The notes below the pieces were generated by a model that worked only from the letters and a program-made list of their open reading frames with translations, searched no databases and had not been told where the DNA came from. A stretch of 64,000 nucleotides of DNA. Source: Rhodobacteraceae bacterium HLUCCA08 (GTDB taxonomy: Bacteria > Pseudomonadota > Alphaproteobacteria > Rhodobacterales > Rhodobacteraceae). Where the stretch lies: NCBI GenBank assembly GCA_001314655.1, contig LJSF01000010.1, forward strand, positions 1 to 64,000, written 5' to 3'. Of the stretch, positions 1 through 8,646 are shown piece by piece. The number at the start of each line of letters is the position of its first letter. Positions within the stretch are counted from its first letter, which is position 1. The translations under genes were made by a program, and so were the position numbers.

Positions 1-99
1 CGTGATCGCAGCCGTCAGCGTCGTCTTGCCGTGGTCAACGTGACCGATCGTGCCGATGTTCACATGCGGCTTGCTGCGGTCAAACTTTTCCTTTGCCAT
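1..99 (-). CDS. tuf: Elongation factor Tu, N-terminal fragment (runs off the window)
   Basis: Only the first 33 codons lie in the window. The protein starts [20 protein letters not shown], the standard EF-Tu opening. The P-loop GHVDHGKT falls at residues 19-26, followed by TLTAAIT. EF-Tu is the GTPase that delivers aminoacyl-tRNA to the ribosome. The gene continues past base 1. The 110 bases upstream of its ATG hold no tRNA gene, so the tRNA-secE-nusG group often found near tuf is not on this side. The identification is secure, but the copy number cannot be judged from one end. Confidence 0.97.
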   Translation of the reverse strand, partial: MAKEKFDRSKPHVNIGTIGHVDHGKTTLTAAIT

Positions 100-209
100 C
101 TCTTGGGGCGCCTTGCTTTCGGGGGCCCTGGGGCCCGGTTCAACATCGCGGGCGATGTATTGGCAATGCGGCCCGAGATCAACCCCGATTGCGGGGCCGT
201 GCGGCGGCC

Positions 210-848
210 TCAGGCAGGGGGGGTCTGGGCCGGGGCGACCAGGTCCGGATCGTCGATCAGGACATTGCCGTCGCGGATCGTGTCGTCGTCCTCCTGGGCC
301 TCGGGGGTGCCGCCGAACCAATCGGCATTCTCGCGCATCTTGCGCTCGATCGCGCGGGCGGCGTTGAAGGCCAGCGCCTCCATCTGTTCCTCGCGGCTTT
401 TCGTCAGGCCCGAGCCCAGGATCGGCACCGTGCAGCAGGCCTCGAAGACGGTGATCTGGATCGCTTCGTCATTCAGCCGTTCCCGGGTTTCGTCATCGTA
501 GAAATTGACCGAAAAGATCAGCACCGAGCGCGGCGTATAGACCAGCGGGATGCCCGGCGTGGCCAGCACGTAGCCCTCGACCGCGACGCCCATGTGATAG
601 AACCTATCGCCGAAAAAGCGCCGCTGGTTGAACCGGTCGTCGACCGCGGTGGTGACGGCGGCCTTCCATTCCTCTTCGGTCGCCTGGCGCGAAAACGGCC
701 CGAGCTGCGGATCCGGCGCCACGGCGACATTGTGGCCCAGGCGGAAATCGCCGATCGGTTCGGGGATCAGGGTCAGGTCGTCGCGCGGCGTGCAGGCGGC
801 CAGGGCGACACCGGCGACAACGGCAAGGGCGCAGAACAGGCGGGTCAT
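210..848 (-). CDS. Putative lipoprotein, 212 aa, unknown function
   Basis: The protein has a lipoprotein signal: MTRL, a hydrophobic stretch, then the lipobox ALAAC with Cys at about residue 19, so it is probably lipid-anchored and faces the periplasm. The mature part has no domain I recognise. It holds a Cys-Cys pair in the segment [14 protein letters not shown] and a charged stretch near residue 160 ([17 protein letters not shown]). The C terminus is acidic and proline-rich. It sits between tuf and parC on the same strand, about 60 bases after parC, and could be cotranscribed with it. The reading frame and start look sound; the function is unknown. Confidence 0.75.
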   Translation of the reverse strand: MTRLFCALAVVAGVALAACTPRDDLTLIPEPIGDFRLGHNVAVAPDPQLGPFSRQATEEEWKAAVTTAVDDRFNQRRFFGDRFYHMGVAVEGYVLATPGIPLVYTPRSVLIFSVNFYDDETRERLNDEAIQITVFEACCTVPILGSGLTKSREEQMEALAFNAARAIERKMRENADWFGGTPEAQEDDDTIRDGNVLIDDPDLVAPAQTPPA

Positions 849-907
849 TCAAGGGCTCCGTCGAATTGTCCGCCCCTGCCTAGCCCGGCGCGGGACAGCT
901 TGGCAAC

Positions 908-3226
908 TCAGGTAAAGACGTTGTCCCGGGGAAAGCCGCGCGGGGCCATGCGGCCGGTGCCGGCGCGTTTGCCGATCCATTCGGCCAGATCGGCCTCGGT
1001 CCGGGTGCGGCCGGCGGGGTCGCGCCAGGACAGGCCCTCGGCCAGGACAAAGGTGGTGGCGTCGGACAGCCCGCCATCCTTGTATTTCTGCAGCCGCACG
1101 CCCTTGCCGCGGCCCATTTCGGGCAATTCGTCGAGGGCAAAGACCAGCACCTTGCGGTTTTCGCCCACACAGGCGACGTGATCGCCGGTGACCGGCTTGC
1201 AGACCCGTGCCTTGACCTCGTCCCGCACGTTCAGCACCTGCTTGCCGGCGCGGGTCTGGGCCAGGACATCGTCCTCGGGCACGACGAAACCGTCCCCGGC
1301 GCTGGAGGCGACCAGCAGCTTGCGGCCCGGGGCATGGATGAACAGCGCCACGATATCGGCCTCGTTGGGCAGGTCGACCATCAGCCGCAGGGGTTCGCCC
1401 ATGCCGCGCCCGCCGGGCAGGCTGGCCGCCGAAACGGTATAGAACCGCCCGTTCGATCCGAAGGCCAGCAGCCGGTCGGTGGTTTCGGCGTGAAACGCGA
1501 ACCGCGGCCCGTCGCCGTCCTTGAACTTCAGCTCGCGGTCCAGGTCGATATGGCCCGACAAGGCCCGGATCCAGCCCATCCGGGAACAGACCACGGTGAT
1601 CGGTTCGCGGTCGATCATCGCCTCCAGCGGCACGTCTTCGACCGTGCCGGCCGCGGCGAAGGTGGTGCGCCGGGCGCCGCCCTCGGCCCGGGCGCCGAAT
1701 TCCTTGCGGGTCTCGCGCAGCTGGTCGGCGATGCGGTCCCATTGCAGGCCCTCGTCGTCCAGCAGGTCTTCCAGCTCGGCCCGTTCGATCATCAGCGCGT
1801 CGCGTTCGCGGATCAGCTCGATCTCTTCGAGCCGCCGCAGGGAACGCAGGCGCATGTTCAGGATCGCCTCGACCTGGACCTCGGTCAGCCCGTCCTCGGG
1901 CTCGCCCTCCAGCCCGTCGAGCGGCGAGACGTAATCGGCCTCGTCCTTCGCCCGAACGTGGTCGCGGCCCCAATCCTCGGCCATCAGGGCGCGCTTGGGG
2001 TCGTCGTCGTAGCGGATGATGTCGATCACCCGGTCGAGGTTGAGGAAGGCGACGATGAAGCCCTCCAGCACCTCCAGCCGGTTGTCGATCCTGTCCATCC
2101 GATGCTGCGAACGTCGCAGCAGCACGTCGCGGCGATGGTCGAGGAAGGCGCGCAGCACCTCCTTGAGGCTGCAGACCTTCGGCGTCACCCCGTCGATCAG
2201 CACGTTCATGTTCAGGCTGAACCGCGTCTCCAGGTCGGAATTGCGGAACAGCATGCCCATCAGCACCTCCGGATCCACGTTCTTGGAGCGCGGCTCGAGC
2301 ACGATACGGATGTCGTCGGCGGATTCGTCACGGACATCGGCCAGGATCGGGACCTTCTTGGTCTGGATCACCTCGGCCAGCTTCTCGATCAGCTTGGATT
2401 TCTGCACCTGGTAGGGGATTTCCGTGACCACGACCTGCCAGGTGCCGCGGCCCAGATCCTCGACCTCCCAGCGGGCGCGCAGGCGAAAGGCGCCGCGGCC
2501 GGTGCGATAGGTCTCGGCCATGCTGTCCTTCGGTTCCACGATCACCCCGCCGGTCGGGAAATCGGGCCCCTGGATGTAGTTCAGCAGGGTGTCGTCGCGG
2601 GCATCGGGCGTCTTGATCAGGTGCAGGCAGGCGCCGATCAGCTCATCGAGGTTGTGCGGCGCGATGTTGGTCGCCATCCCCACGGCGATGCCGCTGGCGC
2701 CATTGGCCAGAAGGTTGGGAAAGGTCGCGGGCAGAACGCTGGGCTCTTCCAGGCGGCCGTCGTAATTGGGGCGGAAATCGACGGCATTCTCGGCCAGGCC
2801 GTCCAGCAGCGCCTCGGCGAACACCGTCATCCGGGCTTCGGTATAGCGGCTGGCGGCCGGGTTGTCGCCGTCGATATTGCCGAAGTTCCCCTGCCCGTCG
2901 ACCAGCGGATAGCGCACCGCGAAATCCTGCGCCAGGCGGGCCATCGCGTCATAGATCGCGGCATCGCCATGGGGGTGGAAATCGCCCATCGTGTCGCCGC
3001 TGATCTTGGCCGATTTCAGGAACCCCCCGCCCGAGGCCAGGCGCAGGCGGCTCATCGCATACAGGATGCGCCGGTGCACCGGTTTCAACCCGTCCCGCGC
3101 GTCCGGAAGCGCCCGGTGCATGATCGTCGACAACGCATAGGTCAGATAGCGATCCCCCAGCGCCCGGCGCAGGGGTTCGGTGAAATCCGGCGTGCCGATA
3201 TTGGGGTCGAGCGTGTCGTCGGTCAT
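908..3226 (-). CDS. parC: DNA topoisomerase IV subunit A
   Basis: This 772-residue type IIA topoisomerase A subunit, with ParE, unlinks daughter chromosomes. The N-terminal breakage-reunion domain includes [12 protein letters not shown] (about residues 84-95) and the active-site tyrosine Y128 in ASRYTE. The C-terminal part is a short ParC-like beta-pinwheel rather than the longer GyrA form. The frame is open 28 codons further upstream, but the ATG at 3226 starts [15 protein letters not shown], which fits the family. The quinolone-determining position that is Ser80 in E. coli ParC is Ala89 here, and the Glu84 position is Asp93. It is distinguished from GyrA mainly by length and the short C-terminal domain. 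Confidence 0.93.
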   Translation of the reverse strand: MTDDTLDPNIGTPDFTEPLRRALGDRYLTYALSTIMHRALPDARDGLKPVHRRILYAMSRLRLASGGGFLKSAKISGDTMGDFHPHGDAAIYDAMARLAQDFAVRYPLVDGQGNFGNIDGDNPAASRYTEARMTVFAEALLDGLAENAVDFRPNYDGRLEEPSVLPATFPNLLANGASGIAVGMATNIAPHNLDELIGACLHLIKTPDARDDTLLNYIQGPDFPTGGVIVEPKDSMAETYRTGRGAFRLRARWEVEDLGRGTWQVVVTEIPYQVQKSKLIEKLAEVIQTKKVPILADVRDESADDIRIVLEPRSKNVDPEVLMGMLFRNSDLETRFSLNMNVLIDGVTPKVCSLKEVLRAFLDHRRDVLLRRSQHRMDRIDNRLEVLEGFIVAFLNLDRVIDIIRYDDDPKRALMAEDWGRDHVRAKDEADYVSPLDGLEGEPEDGLTEVQVEAILNMRLRSLRRLEEIELIRERDALMIERAELEDLLDDEGLQWDRIADQLRETRKEFGARAEGGARRTTFAAAGTVEDVPLEAMIDREPITVVCSRMGWIRALSGHIDLDRELKFKDGDGPRFAFHAETTDRLLAFGSNGRFYTVSAASLPGGRGMGEPLRLMVDLPNEADIVALFIHAPGRKLLVASSAGDGFVVPEDDVLAQTRAGKQVLNVRDEVKARVCKPVTGDHVACVGENRKVLVFALDELPEMGRGKGVRLQKYKDGGLSDATTFVLAEGLSWRDPAGRTRTEADLAEWIGKRAGTGRMAPRGFPRDNVFT

Positions 3227-3394
3227 AGATGCTGTGTAGCCCCGGCATCCGGGCGGGTAAATGCCCGATCCTGCGGCAGGCGCCCGGATTTTCCCCGCCC
3301 GGCCGGTCACGATGATCTCAACATTCGGCCATGTTCGGGCTATGATGCGGGTTCAAGTTGTGTGCGTGACCGAATCTGCCGGGGGGATTCGCCG

Positions 3395-3994
3395 ATGAAA
3401 ACCTATGTCTGGGTCAGCTTCGCCTTCATGGGCTGGGCCTATTACGAGATGTCGGGCGGCGCCGATTTCACCCCCGAAACCCGCGCGCCCGGGGCCGAAA
3501 CCCCGGCCCCCGACATGGTGGCGCGGGCCGATACGACGACGCTTCTGTCGGTGTCGCCCTCCGACAGCCCGAGCGCGGCCGCCCGGGTGACCCCGGTCGC
3601 GCTGCAGGTCGACCCCGCCCCGGTCCCGGAGGCCGCGATCGCCCGGCCCGCGGCTGTGGACGCCGCCCCGGGCGAAGCGCGCGTCACGCTCGACGCGCCG
3701 GCCGAGGCCGAGGTGACCGAGGTCATCACCGAATTCGTCTCGCTGTCCGAACCCCAGACCTTCTACGGCAGCACCACCGGCGCGGCCTCGGACAATGCGC
3801 TTGACCTGCGCCGGGTCGCCGGCAGCCGGGTGAACATGCGCGACGGGCCGGGCACCGGGTTCGGCGTCATCGTCACCCTGGAGGGCGGCACCGAGGTCGA
3901 GGTGCTGGAATTGTCCGACAACGGCTGGGCCCGGCTGCGCACGGTGTCGACCGGCCAGGAAGGCTGGATGGCGGAACGTCTGCTGACCGACTGA
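3395..3994 (+). CDS. SH3-domain protein with N-terminal membrane segment, 199 aa
   Basis: The ATG at 3395 gives MKTYVWVSFAFMGWAYYEM, a short hydrophobic N terminus that could be a signal anchor. A low-complexity region rich in Ala, Pro and Thr follows (about 25-125). The C-terminal 65 residues form a bacterial SH3 (SH3b/SH3_3) domain, shown by GSRVNMRDGPGTGFGVIVTL, then GTEVEVLELSDNGWARLR and GWMAERLL. Such domains bind cell-wall or protein partners outside the cytoplasm. The gene is divergent from parC with about 170 bases between the two starts. No catalytic domain is present, so a structural or sensing role at the envelope is inferred. Confidence 0.8.
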   Translation: MKTYVWVSFAFMGWAYYEMSGGADFTPETRAPGAETPAPDMVARADTTTLLSVSPSDSPSAAARVTPVALQVDPAPVPEAAIARPAAVDAAPGEARVTLDAPAEAEVTEVITEFVSLSEPQTFYGSTTGAASDNALDLRRVAGSRVNMRDGPGTGFGVIVTLEGGTEVEVLELSDNGWARLRTVSTGQEGWMAERLLTD

Positions 3995-4039
3995 CGTGCC
4001 GCCCTTGCCGGCCCCGGCCGCTTCGGGCATGACCGGCGC

Positions 4040-4867
4040 ATGACCCGGTCCGTCCTGATCACCGGCTGTTCCTCGGGGATCGGCCTTGACGCCGCCCATG
4101 GGCTGCGCGCGGCCGGCTGGCGGGTCTTTGCCTCGTGCCGGCAAGAGGCCGATTGCGACCGCCTGCGCGCCGAGGGGTTCGAGGCGCCGCGGATCGACTA
4201 TGCCGACGAGGCCAGCCTGGAGACCGGCCTGGCCCAGGTGCTGGAGGCCACGGGCGGCACGCTCGACGCGCTCTACAACAACGGCGCCTTCGGCATTCCC
4301 GGCGCCGCCGAGGATCTGCCCCGCCAGGCCCTGCGCGAGATTTTCGAGGTCAACCTGTTCGGCGTCCATGACCTGATGCGCCGGGTGGTGCCGGTGATGC
4401 GCGCCCAGGGCCATGGCCGGATCGTCAATTGTTCCTCGGTGCTGGGTTTCGTGCCCTACAAGTGGCGCGCCGCCTATGTGGCGACGAAATACGCGCTCGA
4501 GGGGCTGACCGATGTCTGGCGGCTGGACATGGCCGACACGCCGATCAAGGTCATCCTGATCGAACCGGGGCCGATCACCTCGCGCATCCGGGAAAACTCG
4601 ATCCCGCATTTCGAGCGGCATATCGACTGGCGCGCCTCGCCGCGGCGGGCGCAATACGAAGACAGCCTGCTCAAGCGGCTTTACGAAAGCCGTGGCCCGG
4701 ACCGGTTCGAATTGCCCCCCTCGGCGGTGACCAAGAAACTGCGCCATGCGCTGGAATCCCGCCGCCCGCATCCGCGCTACTACGTCACCGTGCCGACCTG
4801 GTTCGCCGGGATCGCGCGCCGGGTGCTGACCACGCGCGCCTCGGACCGGCTGTTGTCGCGGGGCTGA
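4040..4867 (+). CDS. Short-chain dehydrogenase/reductase (SDR family)
   Basis: A classical SDR of 275 residues. The Rossmann nucleotide-binding motif is TGCSSGIG (residues 8-15), the NNAG-like motif is NNGAFG, and the active site is NCSSV plus YVATK (Tyr and Lys). It should reduce or oxidise a carbonyl/alcohol with NAD(P)H, but the substrate cannot be told from sequence. The C-terminal extension (IDWRASPRRAQYEDSLL, then RYYVTVPTW) is typical of a subgroup often annotated only as SDR oxidoreductase. It begins 45 bases after the SH3 gene and precedes the HIG1 gene by 59 bases, so the plus-strand genes 3395-5711 may form one transcript. Confidence 0.9.
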   Translation: MTRSVLITGCSSGIGLDAAHGLRAAGWRVFASCRQEADCDRLRAEGFEAPRIDYADEASLETGLAQVLEATGGTLDALYNNGAFGIPGAAEDLPRQALREIFEVNLFGVHDLMRRVVPVMRAQGHGRIVNCSSVLGFVPYKWRAAYVATKYALEGLTDVWRLDMADTPIKVILIEPGPITSRIRENSIPHFERHIDWRASPRRAQYEDSLLKRLYESRGPDRFELPPSAVTKKLRHALESRRPHPRYYVTVPTWFAGIARRVLTTRASDRLLSRG

Positions 4868-4926
4868 CCCTTTCCTTTCGCGCCATGCCTGCTACACCCA
4901 TGGGAACCGGCACCAGGGAGAATGCC

Positions 4927-5136
4927 ATGCTCAAGGATCCGTTCGTCATCGCGATGGTCATCGCCTGTCTGGTCGTGCTGGGCATCCTGGCGCGCGGGAT
5001 CGGCGGGTTCGGCGCGGGCGACGATCCCAAGACCGCCAACAAGTACATGCGCTACCGCATCTATGCCCAGCTTGCCGCGGTGGTGATCATCGTCGGCGGC
5101 CTGTGGCTGCGCGCGCAATTCTCGGGAGGCAATTGA
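4927..5136 (+). CDS. HIG1-domain twin-transmembrane small protein, 69 aa
   Basis: A 69-residue protein with two predicted membrane helices (about residues 5-23 and 45-62) joined by a loop rich in Gly and charged residues, with the HIG1-like segment NKYMRYRIYAQ before helix 2. In mitochondria HIG1 proteins associate with cytochrome oxidase and supercomplexes. Rhodobacterales carry short homologues next to a cobalamin adenosyltransferase gene, as here. The ATG follows an AGGGAGAA-like ribosome site. Its stop overlaps the next ATG by one base (TGATG), so translation is probably coupled to the adenosyltransferase. Confidence 0.8.
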   Translation: MLKDPFVIAMVIACLVVLGILARGIGGFGAGDDPKTANKYMRYRIYAQLAAVVIIVGGLWLRAQFSGGN

Positions 5137-5711
5137 TGGTCGTTCTGTCCAAGATCTACACGCGGTCCGGCGATGGCGGGGATACCGCGCTGGGCGATGG
5201 CAGCCGGGTGTCCAAGCACCACATGCGCGTCGCCGCCTATGGCACCGTGGACGAGGCCAACGCGACGGTCGGCCTGGCCCGGCTCCACGCGGAGGGCGAG
5301 ATGGACGCCCTGCTGGCGATGATCCAGAACGACCTGTTCGACCTCGGCGCCGATCTGTGCCGCCCCGAGATGGAAAAGGACGCCGAGGCCGAATACCCGC
5401 CGCTGCGCATGTCCCCGACCCAGGTCAAGCGCCTGGAGGCCGAGATCGACCGGATGAATGCCGCGCTCGAACCGCTGCGCAGTTTCGTCCTGCCCGGCGG
5501 CACGCCGCTGGCCGCGCATCTGCACCTGTGCCGCACCGTATCGCGGCGGGCCGAGCGGATGACCACCGAACTGGCCCATTCCGAAAGCGTCAACAGCGCG
5601 GCGGTGACCTATCTCAACCGCCTGTCGGACTGGTTCTTCGTCGCCGCCCGCGCGGTCAATCACGACAGCGGCGCGGGCGACGTGCTCTGGGTGCCGGGCG
5701 CGAACCGCTAG
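5136..5711 (+). CDS. pduO: Cob(I)alamin adenosyltransferase, PduO type
   Basis: This 191-residue enzyme transfers adenosyl from ATP to cob(I)alamin to make coenzyme B12. The N-terminal ATP-binding motif is YTRSGDGGDTALGDGSRV (about residues 8-25), followed by the VDEANA segment. The C-terminal helical core includes FVLPGGTPLAAHLHLCRTV, SRRAER and LNRLSDWFFVAAR, which are diagnostic of the PduO family. The product would serve ethylmalonyl-CoA and methylmalonyl-CoA mutases, in keeping with the methylsuccinyl-CoA dehydrogenase found 13 kb away. Its TAG overlaps the stop of the convergent AraC-type gene by four bases. Confidence 0.92.
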   Translation: MVVLSKIYTRSGDGGDTALGDGSRVSKHHMRVAAYGTVDEANATVGLARLHAEGEMDALLAMIQNDLFDLGADLCRPEMEKDAEAEYPPLRMSPTQVKRLEAEIDRMNAALEPLRSFVLPGGTPLAAHLHLCRTVSRRAERMTTELAHSESVNSAAVTYLNRLSDWFFVAARAVNHDSGAGDVLWVPGANR

Positions 5712-6547
5712 GCCGCGACCGGGATCCAGACCGCCACGCGGCCCGGTTTCGACGGATCGAAATCGGGCGCATAGCGTTCGAATTCCGGCCCGTCGCCCGG
5801 GACATGGCCCGAGGACGGCGCCCAATTGGCGAAAATGCCGCTCCAGGTCTCGGAAATCGTGCCGATATGGCCGCCATGGTCGAACACCGCATAGCGGCCG
5901 GCGGGCAGGTCCAGCACCTCCAGCCCGGCGCGGTCCGCCTGGGCGGCGGCCGGCCAGCCCACCAGGTAGGAAAAGCTGCCATCCTCGGCGAAGTCGAAGC
6001 AGACACCGAAGGTTTCGCCCCCCGTCATGGCGTCGCCATGGTCGTTGACCACCCTGTCCCACAGCGCCGGGATCCGGGCGCGGGACTCGAGGTCGAAACG
6101 GCCGGACAGGCCTGCGAGTTTCAGCGATTGCATGGTTTCGAAGCGGGGCGACAGGGTGCTGGCGGGGGTCTGTGACATCGGCAAGGGCTCCTGCAGGGCG
6201 AGGTCGGACAGGACCGGCCGGGCCCGAAAGGCCGAGGGCGTCAGCCCGAACCGGTCGCGAAAGGCGCGGGTGAAGCCCTCGACACTGTCATAGCCGGCAT
6301 CGAAGGCGGTTTCGGTGACACTGGCGCCGGGGTCGGACAGGGCGCGGGCGGCCTCGGTCAGCCGCCGGGCCCGGACATAGGCCATCAACGGCTGGCCGGT
6401 GGCCAGGGCGAAGGCCCGCGTCAGGTGGAACGGGCTCGATCCGACCCGCGCCGCGATCTCGGCCAGCGAGGTGCCGCGCGACAGATCGGTCTCCACCTGC
6501 CAGGTGGTCCGGGCGATCAGGTCGGAAGGGCAGCGCAAACGGGTCAT
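5708..6547 (-). CDS. AraC-family regulator with C-terminal GyrI-like effector domain
   Basis: A 279-residue protein with an unusual but known order. Residues 1-110 form an AraC/XylS double helix-turn-helix domain (LAEIAARVGSSPFHLTRAF and VTETAFDAGYDSVEGFTRAF, then FGLTPSAFR). Residues 130-279 form a GyrI-like/SOUL-type small-molecule-binding domain (SLKLAGLSGRFDL, then YAVFDHGGHIGTISETW and FDPSKPGRVAVWIPV). Homologues such as Rob and SbmC relatives sense hydrophobic or cationic compounds. Its target is unknown. It points away from etfB, so the 250-base gap holding a repeat and an inverted repeat is the shared upstream region. Confidence 0.88.
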   Translation of the reverse strand: MTRLRCPSDLIARTTWQVETDLSRGTSLAEIAARVGSSPFHLTRAFALATGQPLMAYVRARRLTEAARALSDPGASVTETAFDAGYDSVEGFTRAFRDRFGLTPSAFRARPVLSDLALQEPLPMSQTPASTLSPRFETMQSLKLAGLSGRFDLESRARIPALWDRVVNDHGDAMTGGETFGVCFDFAEDGSFSYLVGWPAAAQADRAGLEVLDLPAGRYAVFDHGGHIGTISETWSGIFANWAPSSGHVPGDGPEFERYAPDFDPSKPGRVAVWIPVAA

Positions 6548-6615
6548 GACCCGATCCTAGCCTTTCGGCCCGGGCTTCGCGTGACGAATCTTGCGACCCC
6601 GCCCGGGGATCGAAT

Positions 6616-6677
6616 CGGGACGGCGGGCGGGGCGATGCCCCGGACCTGATCCGGGGCGAGCGGCGTCCCGCCGTCCC
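6616..6677 (+). repeat. Family A intergenic element, copy A1
   Basis: The left flank matches the shared word CGGGACGGYGGGCGGGGCG and the right flank is AGCGGCGTCCCG. The central hairpin is at 6637-6657: an 8-bp stem GCCCCGGA/TCCGGGGC with a 5-base loop. In this copy the outer arms also pair perfectly over 11 bp (6617-6627 with 6667-6677). Its centre is itself a copy of the family D hairpin found alone at 50455. It lies in the divergent gap between the AraC-type gene and etfB. Confidence 0.8.
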
Positions 6678-6687
6678 TGTCACCCGG

Positions 6688-6725
6688 AAAAACGCGGCGT
6701 TGGTTGGCGCTAACGCGACGTTTTT
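6688..6725. promoter_or_regulatory. 14-bp inverted repeat upstream of etfB (candidate operator)
   Basis: AAAAACGCGGCGTT (6688-6701) and AACGCGACGTTTTT (6712-6725) are inverted copies that match at 12 of 14 positions, separated by 10 bases. They end 72 bases before the etfB ATG, in the gap shared with the divergent AraC/GyrI-type gene. The A-tract/T-tract ends differ from the GC-rich surroundings. It could be a regulator-binding site or a bidirectional hairpin. No clear -10/-35 pair could be fixed next to it. Confidence 0.4.
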
Positions 6726-6797
6726 GACCTGTTGTCCCGGCCCCCCGCGCGCTACCAACAGCCCGACAAACGTGAATCCATCAGGAGAATTGCGCCG

Positions 6798-7556
6798 ATG
6801 AAGGTCCTTGTGCCGGTCAAGCGCGTGATCGACTACAACGTGAAAGTCCGCGTCAAGGCGGATGGATCGGGTGTCGATCTCGCCAACGTCAAGATGTCGA
6901 TGAACCCGTTCGACGAGATCGCGGTCGAGGAAGCGATCCGCCTGAAAGAGGCCGGCACCGCGTCCGAGGTCATCGCCGTCTCGATCGGTGTCAAACAGGC
7001 CCAGGAAACCCTGCGCACCGCCCTGGCGATGGGCGCCGACCGGGCGATCCTGGTCGTGGCCGCCGATGACGTGCATACCGATATCGAACCGCTGGCCGTG
7101 GCCAAGATCCTCAAGGCGGTGATCGACGAAGAACAGCCCGGCCTGGTCCTGGCCGGCAAGCAGGCGATCGACAACGACATGAATGCCACCGGCCAGATGC
7201 TGGCGGCGCTGCTGGGCTGGTCCCAGGCGACCTTCGCCTCGAAGGTCGAGGTCGCGGGCGATCATGCCCTGGTGACCCGCGAAGTGGATGGCGGGCTGCA
7301 GACGATCAAGGTCGCGATGCCGGCCATCGTCACCGTCGACCTGCGCCTGAACGAGCCGCGCTATGCCTCGCTGCCCAACATCATGAAGGCCAAGAAGAAG
7401 CCGCTGGATGAAAAGACCGCCGCCGATTTCGGCGTCGACGTCACGCCGCGGCTGCAGGTGGTCAAGACCGAGGAACCGCCCCAGCGCCAGGCGGGCGAAA
7501 TCGTCGGCTCGGTGGACGAGCTGGTTGCCAAACTCAAAGATGCGGGGGTCGTGTGA
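6798..7556 (+). CDS. etfB: Electron transfer flavoprotein beta subunit
   Basis: A 252-residue ETF beta subunit. With EtfA and FAD/AMP it accepts electrons from acyl-CoA dehydrogenases and passes them to ETF-quinone oxidoreductase. The start [20 protein letters not shown] and the beta-subunit signature segment ([24 protein letters not shown], about 185-208) are diagnostic. The frame is open further upstream, but the ATG at 6798 has a good ribosome site (AGGAGA, 6783-6788) and gives the family's N terminus. The stop overlaps the etfA ATG (TGATG), so subunits are made in a coupled way. It is expected to serve the methylsuccinyl-CoA dehydrogenase at 18.7 kb among others. Confidence 0.97.
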   Translation: MKVLVPVKRVIDYNVKVRVKADGSGVDLANVKMSMNPFDEIAVEEAIRLKEAGTASEVIAVSIGVKQAQETLRTALAMGADRAILVVAADDVHTDIEPLAVAKILKAVIDEEQPGLVLAGKQAIDNDMNATGQMLAALLGWSQATFASKVEVAGDHALVTREVDGGLQTIKVAMPAIVTVDLRLNEPRYASLPNIMKAKKKPLDEKTAADFGVDVTPRLQVVKTEEPPQRQAGEIVGSVDELVAKLKDAGVV

Positions 7557-8479
7557 TGGCCGTTCTTCTGCTTGCCGAAGTCAATGACGGGGCGCTGGCC
7601 GCCGATGCCACCGCCAAGGCCATGAGCGCCGCCAGGATGCTGGGCGAGGTGACGATCCTCTGTGCCGGCGCCTCGGCCCGCGCCGCCGCCGAAGAGGCCG
7701 CCAGGCTGGGCCCGGCCAAGGTGCTCTGTGCCGAGGGCGCGAGCCTCGGCCACCGGCTGGCCGAAACCACGGCCGAACTGATCGTCGGGCTGGCCGGCGA
7801 TTACGACCATATCGTCGCCCCGGCCACCACCGACGCCAAGAACATCCTGCCCCGGGTCGCCGCGCTGCTGGATGTGATGGTGCTTTCGGACGTGTCCGGC
7901 GTGGTCGATGGCGACACGTTCGAACGGCCGATCTATGCCGGCAACGCGATCCAGACGGTGAAATCCTCGGACGCCAAGAAGGTGCTGAGCATCCGCACCT
8001 CGACCTTCGACGCCGCGCCGATGGACGGCGCCGCCCCGGTCGAGGATGTCGCCGCCCCCGCCGCCAGCGGTCTGTCGGAATGGGTCGAGGACAAGGTCGC
8101 CGAAAGCGACCGGCCGGAACTGACCAGCGCCGGCGTCGTCGTCTCGGGTGGCCGCGGCGTCGGCTCCGAAGAGGATTTCGCCCTGATCGAGAAACTGGCC
8201 GACAAGCTGGGCGCCGCGGTCGGCGCCAGCCGCGCCGCCGTCGACAGCGGCTTTGCCCCGAACGACTGGCAGGTCGGCCAGACCGGCAAGGTCGTCGCCC
8301 CCGAGCTTTATGTCGCCGTCGGCATTTCCGGCGCGATCCAGCACCTGGCGGGGATGAAGGACAGCAAGGTCATCGTCGCGATCAACAAGGACGAAGAGGC
8401 GCCGATCTTTCAGGTCGCCGATTACGGCCTGGTCGCGGACCTGTTCACCGCCGTGCCCGAGCTGATCGAAAAGCTGTAA
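7556..8479 (+). CDS. etfA: Electron transfer flavoprotein alpha subunit
   Basis: A 307-residue FAD-binding ETF alpha subunit. The N-terminal alpha/beta domain runs to about 190. The C-terminal FAD domain includes [55 protein letters not shown] and the end motif [23 protein letters not shown] three bases earlier (7553) could also start the frame, but ATG 7556, overlapping the etfB stop, is preferred. A strong intrinsic terminator follows 36 bases after the stop, so etfBA is a two-gene unit. Confidence 0.97.
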   Translation: MAVLLLAEVNDGALAADATAKAMSAARMLGEVTILCAGASARAAAEEAARLGPAKVLCAEGASLGHRLAETTAELIVGLAGDYDHIVAPATTDAKNILPRVAALLDVMVLSDVSGVVDGDTFERPIYAGNAIQTVKSSDAKKVLSIRTSTFDAAPMDGAAPVEDVAAPAASGLSEWVEDKVAESDRPELTSAGVVVSGGRGVGSEEDFALIEKLADKLGAAVGASRAAVDSGFAPNDWQVGQTGKVVAPELYVAVGISGAIQHLAGMKDSKVIVAINKDEEAPIFQVADYGLVADLFTAVPELIEKL

Positions 8480-8484
8480 GGCGC

Positions 8485-8505
8485 GGTGGGGTGAAACCCC
8501 GCCCT
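8485..8505 (+). repeat. Family B 21-bp stem-loop repeat, copy B1
   Basis: The sequence GGTGGGGTGAAACCCCGCC plus CT forms a GGGGT/ACCCC stem-loop directly after etfA. Copy B2 at 10542 is its exact reverse complement over all 21 bases, and copy B3 at 17741 matches B2 at 19 of 21. It lies five bases after the etfA stop, before the intrinsic terminator. Confidence 0.65.
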
Positions 8506-8515
8506 ACACCGTCGC

Positions 8516-8546
8516 AAGGCCCGTCCCGCATCGGGGCGGGCCTTTT
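8516..8546 (+). terminator. Intrinsic terminator of etfBA
   Basis: A stem of AAGGCCCGTCCC against GGGGCGGGCCTT (one G-U pair) with a loop of about five bases is followed by TTTT. It lies 36 bases after the etfA stop. This is the clearest rho-independent terminator in the window. Confidence 0.85.
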
Positions 8547-8583
8547 GCTGTCGCGGCGCCTGTCGGGCGGGCCGGGCAGGAGG

Positions 8584-8602
8584 TCCCGGGTCAAGCCCGG
8601 GA
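8584..8602. repeat. Family C palindromic repeat, copy C1
   Basis: TCCCGGGTCAAGCCCGGGA is a 7-bp inverted repeat with a 5-base loop, in the gap between etfA and the convergent DUF6473 gene. A near-identical copy lies at 50492. From memory, this word is common between genes in many alphaproteobacteria. Confidence 0.55.
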
Positions 8603-8646
8603 CGGGCCGGTCATCGCGTGACCGTCGCACCGCTGGGTCGCGCCGC

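Noticed and set aside
1178-3394. Upstream extension of the SH3 gene frame opposite parC
   Set aside because: The frame is open for 938 codons, but its first 739 codons are antisense to parC. The membrane segment and ATG at 3395 mark the real start.
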